NCBI RefSeq assembly: GCF_009933175.1
Contig: NZ_MAEJ01000001.1
Location: 146,238-210,237, forward strand
Length of the DNA stretch: 64,000 nt
Source: Candidatus Enterococcus huntleyi
GTDB lineage: Bacteria > Bacillota > Bacilli > Lactobacillales > Enterococcaceae
Direction: 5' to 3'
The translations under genes were made by a program, and so were the position numbers. Numbering within the stretch: the first letter of the stretch is position 1; every line of letters begins with the position of its first letter. The notes under the pieces were generated by a model, which searched no databases, had not been told where the DNA came from, and saw nothing but the letters and a program-made list of their open reading frames with translations. Below, piece after piece: positions 58,587 through 64,000 of the stretch.

Positions 58587-59804
58587 TTGGATTTAGCAAA
58601 AACAGTAAAAAGAAGAATTAGTGAATTGTCAGCAATTGGGAGCGATCCGACAGGAGGCATGACGCGTTTACTCTATACGGATTCGTGGAAAGAGGCCCAG
58701 AATTGGGTTGTTAATGAGCTACAGTCATTCGGCATGGTGACCGAATTTGATGAAGTGGGCAATTTGTTTGGACGAACAGAGGGCTCGGCTAGCAAAAAAA
58801 CAATTATGTCTGGCTCACATATTGATACGGTCGCAAATGGCGGCACATTGGATGGACAATATGGTGTGATTGCGGCTATGACGGCGATGGAATATTTAAT
58901 AGAAACGCATGGTCAGCCGAAAAAAGCTTTAGAAGTCATTTCGATGGCGGAAGAGGAAGGCAGTCGCTTCCCAACCGTTTTCTGGGGGAGTAAAAACTTT
59001 GTCGGTGAAGCAGTCAGAACAGATGTTGAAGGAATTGCTGATTCGACTGGCGCCAAATTTGTTGAAGAGATGCGTCGTCAAGGCTTTGATTTTAAAGAAA
59101 AACAAACGCGCCGTGAGGATATTGATGCGTTTGTAGAGATTCATATTGAACAAGGGAATGTCTTAGAGAAAGAACAGCTGCAGATTGGTGTCGTGAATAA
59201 TATTGCTGGCCAACGTCGTTATACAGTTGTGCTGAAGGGTCAAGCGAACCATGCGGGAACCACACCGATGGGCTATCGTCATGATGCGGTTTATGGTTTC
59301 GCGAAGATTTGTAGTGAAGCGATTGATAAAGCGAAGGCAGTCGGGGATCCATTGGTACTGACTTTTGGGAAGGTTGAGCCGAAGCCAAATACGGTCAACG
59401 TAGTGTCTGGTGAAGTTGTATTTACGATTGACTGTCGTCATACGGATGCGGCTGAATTGATTGATTTTACCACAGCTTTGGAAAAAAGGATTCAAGAAAT
59501 TTCGGCTGAGGAGGGCTTAACGGCGACGATTGATCTATGGATGGATGAAGCACCCGTTCCGATGAATGAAGAAATTGTCGCGACAATTGAAGCGCAGGCG
59601 AAAAAAGGCAATTATAACTATCGCGTGATGCATAGTGGCGCAGGGCATGATTCACAAGTCATCGCACCACACTATCCGACGGCGATGATTTTTGTACCAA
59701 GTATTGACGGAATTAGTCATAATCCAGCAGAAGAAACAAAGTTTGAAGACTTAGTTGAAGGGGTCAAAATTTTAGCAGACACTCTGTACGAATTAGCGTA
59801 TTAA
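58587..59804 (+). CDS. allC: allantoate amidohydrolase (M20-type)
   Basis: 405 residues from TTG 58587, with GGAGGAG 7 nt upstream. M20 amidase metal-binding motifs are in place: SGSHIDTVANGGTLDGQYG, SMAEEEGSRFP, VEIHIEQG and the late MHSGAGHDSQ. The dimerisation domain is recognisable (GQANHAGTTPMGYRHDA). This group includes allantoate amidohydrolase, ureidoglycolate amidohydrolase and N-carbamoyl amino acid hydrolases. The allE, allD and fdrA genes that follow make allantoate, converted to (S)-ureidoglycine plus ammonia and CO2, the best call. First gene of the nitrogen-salvage operon in this window. Confidence 0.88.
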   Translation: MDLAKTVKRRISELSAIGSDPTGGMTRLLYTDSWKEAQNWVVNELQSFGMVTEFDEVGNLFGRTEGSASKKTIMSGSHIDTVANGGTLDGQYGVIAAMTAMEYLIETHGQPKKALEVISMAEEEGSRFPTVFWGSKNFVGEAVRTDVEGIADSTGAKFVEEMRRQGFDFKEKQTRREDIDAFVEIHIEQGNVLEKEQLQIGVVNNIAGQRRYTVVLKGQANHAGTTPMGYRHDAVYGFAKICSEAIDKAKAVGDPLVLTFGKVEPKPNTVNVVSGEVVFTIDCRHTDAAELIDFTTALEKRIQEISAEEGLTATIDLWMDEAPVPMNEEIVATIEAQAKKGNYNYRVMHSGAGHDSQVIAPHYPTAMIFVPSIDGISHNPAEETKFEDLVEGVKILADTLYELAY

Positions 59805-59814
59805 TCAACGAACG

Positions 59815-59893
59815 AGTCAGCGAATGAATCAACGAGTGGCTCGGTGAATGTATCAACGAATGAGTCGGTTGGTTCATTCGCTGAGTTACTAAA
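59815..59893. repeat. imperfect repeats and long inverted repeat between allC and allE
   Basis: Three tandem degenerate units of an ATCAACGAatGAGTCgG type, with the first (TCAGCGAATGAATCAAC) pairing almost perfectly with the reverse complement near 59871-59888. A stable hairpin without a T tail, perhaps an mRNA processing or stability element. Confidence 0.5.
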
Positions 59894-59956
59894 TTAAGCA
59901 ATCAATGAAACAATCGTAGCGAAAGCGAAATTTATAGAAAACGAGGAACAATAATT

Positions 59957-60742
59957 ATGGGATATAAAAATGAACAAACAGGCTATCGAAATGGGCTATT
60001 AGAATCACGTGGTGTGATTAAGAAAGATAACTTTGCCATACTTCCACATGATGGATTAGTAAAAAATATCGTTCCAGGCTTTGTCGAATGTGACTTATCA
60101 ATTTTGGGTTCGCCTAAGTTAGGTGCTGGCTTTGTTGATTACATTATTACCTTTCATAAAAATGGCGCACAAGAAACAGGCTTCGGTGGACCGGGGATTC
60201 AAACATTAGTCTATGTAATTTCAGGGAAATTGACGGTTAGTGATGGAAAAGAAGAGTCTGTCTTAGAAGCAGGCGGTTATGCGTATTATCCTGAAGGTGT
60301 CAAAATGTTTATGAAAAACGCGCAGGATGAGGATACAGAAGTCTTCTTATATAAGAAGCGTTATGAAGCGTTAGAGGGTTATGAAGCACATAAAGTGGTG
60401 GATACGATCCATAATTTAGAGCCAATCGAATATGAAGGAATGAAGGATGTTCTTTTATGGGATTTATTACCTAAGGATTTAGGTTTTGATATGAACATGC
60501 ACATTTTATCGTTTGAACCAGGTGCGGGGCATGGCTATATTGAAACGCATGTTCAAGAGCATGGCGCCTATTTATTGAGTGGGCAAGGGATGTACAACTT
60601 GGATAATGAGTGGTACCCAGTGGAAAAAGGGGATTACATTTTCATGAGTGCTTATGTGCAACAAGCGGCTTATGCAGTCGGACGTGGCGAGCCTCTTGCT
60701 TACGTATATTCAAAAGATTGCAACCGTGATCCACAGCTTTGA
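59957..60742 (+). CDS. allE: (S)-ureidoglycine aminohydrolase
   Basis: 261 residues of bicupin fold. The N-terminal half has [23 protein letters not shown]. The C-terminal cupin has the metal-binding set [41 protein letters not shown], as in the Mn-dependent YlbA/AllE enzymes. It converts (S)-ureidoglycine to (S)-ureidoglycolate, releasing ammonia. Fixed order behind allC and before allD supports the call. GAGG precedes the ATG at a usable distance. Confidence 0.92.
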   Translation: MGYKNEQTGYRNGLLESRGVIKKDNFAILPHDGLVKNIVPGFVECDLSILGSPKLGAGFVDYIITFHKNGAQETGFGGPGIQTLVYVISGKLTVSDGKEESVLEAGGYAYYPEGVKMFMKNAQDEDTEVFLYKKRYEALEGYEAHKVVDTIHNLEPIEYEGMKDVLLWDLLPKDLGFDMNMHILSFEPGAGHGYIETHVQEHGAYLLSGQGMYNLDNEWYPVEKGDYIFMSAYVQQAAYAVGRGEPLAYVYSKDCNRDPQL

Positions 60743-60783
60743 GTAAGTTCAGTGACGAATAAGAAAAAATTAGGAGTAAGCAT

Positions 60784-61854
60784 ATGACAGAAGAGACAGC
60801 AATAGTGACCGTTGAAGCAGGTAAGTTGCATCAACTGATTAAAGAGAAATTAATGGCAGCTGGTTTACATGAAGCACACGCCGAAGAAACAGCGAAGCAT
60901 TTAGTCTATGCGGATGCCTGTGGGATTCATTCTCATGGCGCCGTGCGCGTAGATTATTATGCAGAGCGAATTGCCAAAGGTGGCGTGACGATTGATCCTG
61001 AGATTGTCTTTGAAAAAACCGGGGCGTCGACAGGGCTTGTTCATGGCGACAATGGCGTAGGCCAGTATGTCTGCGATGAAGCCTTAAAGCATGCGATAGA
61101 TTTGGCGAAAGAATCTGGCTTAGCTTTGGTGGGTGTTTCCCAAACGAGTCATAGTGGCGCATTATCTTATTACGTCAAAAAAGCGGCGGAGCAAGGTTAT
61201 TTAGCTTTGGCGATGTGCCAATCTGATCCGATGGTCGTGCCTTATGGTGGTAGTGAAACGTATTTTGGCACGAATCCGATTGCTTTTTCGGCGCCGAGAA
61301 AGAATGAACGTCCGATTGTTTTTGATATGGCAACGACGGTTCAAGCTTGGGGCAAAATTTTGGATGCCCGTTCTAAAAATAAAGAAATTCCCGATACATG
61401 GGCCGTGGATAGTCAAGGGAATCCGACGACTAATCCACATAATGTTAATGGTTTATTACCGATTGCCGGTCCAAAAGGCTACGGTTTGATGATGATGGTG
61501 GATATTTTGGCTGGGACTTTGCTAGGGTTACCTTTTGGCAAACACGTCTCTTCAATGTACGCCGATTTAACGGAGAAACGTAACTTGGGTCAGATTTATT
61601 TGATTATTGATCCAGCCCGATTTACAGATGTCGATACATTTAAAGAAAATATTAATCGAATGGTCAATGAGTTGCATGAAATTAAGCCGGTTGAGGGTGT
61701 CCAGCAAGTCTATTATCCGGGTGAGTTGAGTCAAGCTCGCTACGATAAATACATGACGAACGGGATTCCGATTGCGACGCCGGTCTATGATTACCTAGTG
61801 AGTGAGACGATTCACTTTAATCAATATGGTGGAAAAGGTGCGTTTGCCGAATAA
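60784..61854 (+). CDS. allD: ureidoglycolate dehydrogenase
   Basis: 356 residues of the malate/L-lactate dehydrogenase (LdhII) fold. The motifs YADACGIHSHGAVRVDYYAERI, SQTSHSGALSYYVKKAAEQG and YFGTNPIAFSAP are characteristic, with His and Asp catalytic residues in place. It oxidises ureidoglycolate to oxalurate with NAD(P)+. Length and cluster position match AllD. Start ATG 60784 follows TTAGGAGTAAGC. The FdrA gene begins 24 bp downstream, continuing the pathway to carbamoyl phosphate. Confidence 0.92.
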   Translation: MTEETAIVTVEAGKLHQLIKEKLMAAGLHEAHAEETAKHLVYADACGIHSHGAVRVDYYAERIAKGGVTIDPEIVFEKTGASTGLVHGDNGVGQYVCDEALKHAIDLAKESGLALVGVSQTSHSGALSYYVKKAAEQGYLALAMCQSDPMVVPYGGSETYFGTNPIAFSAPRKNERPIVFDMATTVQAWGKILDARSKNKEIPDTWAVDSQGNPTTNPHNVNGLLPIAGPKGYGLMMMVDILAGTLLGLPFGKHVSSMYADLTEKRNLGQIYLIIDPARFTDVDTFKENINRMVNELHEIKPVEGVQQVYYPGELSQARYDKYMTNGIPIATPVYDYLVSETIHFNQYGGKGAFAE

Positions 61855-61878
61855 AGAAGAGAGTGAGTGGAGCCAAGA

Positions 61879-63642
61879 ATGATTCATACAATTATTGAAA
61901 AAAATAACTACCAAGATTCGATTGTCCTGATGCTTTTGACGAATCATTTGGAGGAAATGCCAGGAGTAACCAGCATCTCTGTTATGATGGGTACGCCAGC
62001 GAATAAGGATATTTTTAAAACTGGGGGCTTATACACGCCTGAGTTAGAAGACGCAACAGCCAATGATATGGTGATTGTGGCGGATGTCGAGAACCAAGCA
62101 ACAATCGATGAGTTGGTTAAAGAAGCGAAGACTTATTTGGAAGAACAAGCGAGTAAAAATCAGAGTGGCGCGACCCAGGAACGAGTGAAAACTTGGGATA
62201 AGGCTTACCGTTTAGGCGAAGATGCCAGCGTCTCAATCTTATCGATTCCTGGTACACATGCGGCATTAGAGATTGAGAAAGCCTTGGATGCTGGAAAACA
62301 TGTTTTCTGTTTTAGCGACAATGTCTCTGTTGAAGATGAACGACGCTTAAAACAACAGGCGCATCAACAAGGATTGCTTTTGATGGGACCTGATTGTGGA
62401 ACGGGCATTATTAACGGAATTCCTTTGGCCTTTACTAATGCAGTTCGTAAAGGCAAGATTGGCGTGATTGGTGCGTCGGGTACGGGGATTCAAGAAGTCA
62501 CAACGATTATTCATCGCTTAGGCGAAGGTGTGACACACGCGATTGGAACGGGCGGCCGTGATTTGAAAGAAGAAATCGGTGGTACAACGTTTAAAGATAG
62601 TATTGCTTTATTGGAACAAGATCCTGAAGTGCAAGTAATTGTAGCAATCTCTAAACCGCCAGCAAAAGCGATTCGTGATGAGGTTCTAGATTTATTACGC
62701 GCAAGTAAGAAGCCTGTGGTTTCAATTTTCTTGGGCGAAAATCCAGAGTCGCATGAAGAGAATTTATTCCATGCGCATACGCTAGAAGAGACGGCAAAAA
62801 TTGCAGTCGCGTTACTGCGTGGCACGAATCCGACGTTGATCGAAGAGGAAACTTTAGCAGTACCGTCAGTTAAATTAGCAGCGAATCAACGGACGATTAA
62901 AGGGTATTATTCAGGTGGTACGTTGGCATATGAAGCGGGCATGTTAGTTAAAGAAGCATTTGGCATTCAATCAACGACTGCTGCAGAGGGCTTCATTTTA
63001 GCAGCTGAGGGTCATGAAATTATTGACCTTGGAGACGATATTTATACCAATGGGAAACCACATCCGATGATTGATCCGACGATTCGTAAAGAAATGTTAG
63101 CGGCGGCTGCCAAAGATGAAACGACGGCTGTTGTGCTGTTGGATGTTGTCTTGGGTTATGGTGCTCACGATGATATGGCGAGCGAACTAGCGCCGATGAT
63201 CAAACAAATTCAAGCTGAGGCCGTAGAAAAGGGTCGACAAATTGCGGTTGTAGCAACGATTGTTGGGACAGATGAAGATCCGCAAAGTATTGTGGAACAA
63301 GAAAATATCTTGAAAGATGCTGGTGTGATTCTATGCGAAAGTAACGCGCAAGCCGTTAAGTTGGCTTTAGCAATCGTCGATCATCCGGTAACTGAAGAGA
63401 AGAAACCGGTTCATGCAAAAGCTGCGACGACAGTCGAAATTCCAGTAGTCTCTCAACGCTTAGGGCAGCTGCTCTCAGCGGATAAATTTATTAATATCGG
63501 CTTAAGTAGCTTCACCAAAGCTATCACTGATTATGGTGGAAAAGTCGTTCAATATGATTGGCAGCCAGTTGCTGGTGGCAATGTCGAATTGCAAAAAGCC
63601 ATTCACTATCTAAAAAAAGTTTCATTGAAAGTAGAGGGTTAA
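61879..63642 (+). CDS. fdrA: FdrA, acyl-CoA synthetase-like subunit of the oxamate carbamoyltransferase system
   Basis: About 587 residues from ATG 61879. GTG 61867 is in frame, but GGAG at 61869-61872 best serves the ATG. The succinyl-CoA-synthetase-like domains are visible: Rossmann part KIGVIGASGTGIQEV with GTGGRDLKEEIGG, and second part IKGYYSGGTLAYEAGML...GYGAHDDMA. FdrA and its partners (YlbE/YlbF) have been linked to phosphorolysis of oxalurate to oxamate and carbamoyl phosphate, which carbamate kinase then uses to make ATP. The DUF1116 partner begins 3 nt after its stop. Confidence 0.9.
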   Translation: MIHTIIEKNNYQDSIVLMLLTNHLEEMPGVTSISVMMGTPANKDIFKTGGLYTPELEDATANDMVIVADVENQATIDELVKEAKTYLEEQASKNQSGATQERVKTWDKAYRLGEDASVSILSIPGTHAALEIEKALDAGKHVFCFSDNVSVEDERRLKQQAHQQGLLLMGPDCGTGIINGIPLAFTNAVRKGKIGVIGASGTGIQEVTTIIHRLGEGVTHAIGTGGRDLKEEIGGTTFKDSIALLEQDPEVQVIVAISKPPAKAIRDEVLDLLRASKKPVVSIFLGENPESHEENLFHAHTLEETAKIAVALLRGTNPTLIEEETLAVPSVKLAANQRTIKGYYSGGTLAYEAGMLVKEAFGIQSTTAAEGFILAAEGHEIIDLGDDIYTNGKPHPMIDPTIRKEMLAAAAKDETTAVVLLDVVLGYGAHDDMASELAPMIKQIQAEAVEKGRQIAVVATIVGTDEDPQSIVEQENILKDAGVILCESNAQAVKLALAIVDHPVTEEKKPVHAKAATTVEIPVVSQRLGQLLSADKFINIGLSSFTKAITDYGGKVVQYDWQPVAGGNVELQKAIHYLKKVSLKVEG

Positions 63643-63644
63643 GT

Positions 63645-64000
63645 ATGGTTTATCAAACAATTGAAGAAGCAAATCAAGCAGTGGTTGCTAAAATTATTGC
63701 CGGTTCACCATTCTTACTAGATGTTGTTCCTGCAAAAGAAGTCATCAAGCCTTTGCAAACAGGCAAAGTGTTATTACATGCGGGACCGCCGATTACTTAT
63801 GACAAAATGGTTGATCCGATTCAAGGAGCCTGTGTCGGGGCTGCCTTGTTTGAAGGCTGGGCGAAGGATGAAGCGAGTGCCCGCGAGTTATTAGAGAACG
63901 GTGAGGTTGAATTAATTCCGTGTCACCATGTCGATGCAGTCGGTCCAATGGGTGGGATTACTTCGGCGAACATGGCCGTATTAGTTGTTGAAAACACAGA
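63645..64000 (+). CDS. DUF1116 (YlbE-like) protein, 3' end outside window
   Basis: ATG 63645 opens a frame that runs off the window after 118 codons. The sequence (GKVLLHAGPPITYDKMVDPIQGACVGAALFEGWAKDE, VDAVGPMGGITSANMAV) matches the N-terminus of DUF1116/YlbE proteins, the partner of FdrA in oxalurate breakdown. A 2-nt gap from fdrA indicates translational coupling. Confidence 0.88.
   Translation, partial: MVYQTIEEANQAVVAKIIAGSPFLLDVVPAKEVIKPLQTGKVLLHAGPPITYDKMVDPIQGACVGAALFEGWAKDEASARELLENGEVELIPCHHVDAVGPMGGITSANMAVLVVENT

Overview
This window looks like the chromosome of a low-GC Gram-positive bacterium of the order Lactobacillales, most likely Enterococcus or a close relative. The reasons are AT-rich codon use, AGGAGG-type ribosome binding sites, an LPKTG sortase-anchored protein, BglG/RAT-controlled PTS operons, an infC-rpmI-rplT operon with an attenuated leader, and a partial allantoate-degradation (all) cluster. 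No phage, transposase, integrase, CRISPR array, tRNA or rRNA gene was found. The species call is inference.

Layout. 0-3.2 kb: the 3' part of a fumarate-reductase-like flavoprotein and an OFA-type MFS transporter. 3.3-5.7 kb: a DUF3885-type gene broken by one in-frame TAG, truA and a metallophosphatase. 5.7-10.4 kb: a beta-glucoside operon (antiterminator, EIIBCA, 6-phospho-beta-glucosidase) with two RAT/terminator switches. 10.4-19.6 kb: a DUF234 ATPase, an ABC-F protein with a long leader that carries a 23-codon upstream ORF and terminators, nagB, phosphoesterase, MgtC-like, tyrosine phosphatase, DUF92 and FUSC genes. 19.6-21 kb: a gene-free, repeat-bearing stretch. 21-22.3 kb: infC-rpmI-rplT.

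22.3-34.0 kb is an 11.7-kb carbohydrate island (AraC regulator, GH78 rhamnosidase, PTS IIBC, GH3, GH1, PTS IIA, GRP sugar permease). It lies between two 89-bp copies of the rplT 3' end plus its terminator. 34-37 kb: a nitroreductase, a DUF6933-like fragment and a 1.5-kb gene-free region with two inverted-repeat-bounded elements. 37-39.6 kb: a nucleotide-sugar dehydrogenase, a 47-aa membrane peptide and a processive GT2 synthase, probably making a uronate-containing surface polysaccharide. 40.3-45.8 kb: a giant LPXTG protein with 18 Ig-like repeats. 45.8-49.5 kb: a PTS / YieK-like / BglG cassette, followed directly by a 13-codon remnant of an LPXTG gene tail.

49.8-57.4 kb is the most striking locus. 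It encodes an aerobic-type formylglycine-generating enzyme, a BglG antiterminator, a PTS EIIBCA permease, a signal-less Cys-type sulfatase, an anaerobic radical-SAM sulfatase maturase and a TauE/SafE anion exporter. Together these suggest PTS import of a sulfated sugar, cytoplasmic desulfation by a sulfatase that can be matured with or without oxygen, and export of the released anion. 57.6-64 kb: an alpha/beta hydrolase, then allC, allE, allD, fdrA and the start of a ylbE-like DUF1116 gene (allantoate to oxalurate to carbamoyl phosphate).

A recurring theme is that sugar-catabolic cassettes sit at the 3' ends of older genes and are flanked by short direct repeats of a gene tail or terminator, with no recombinase gene nearby.
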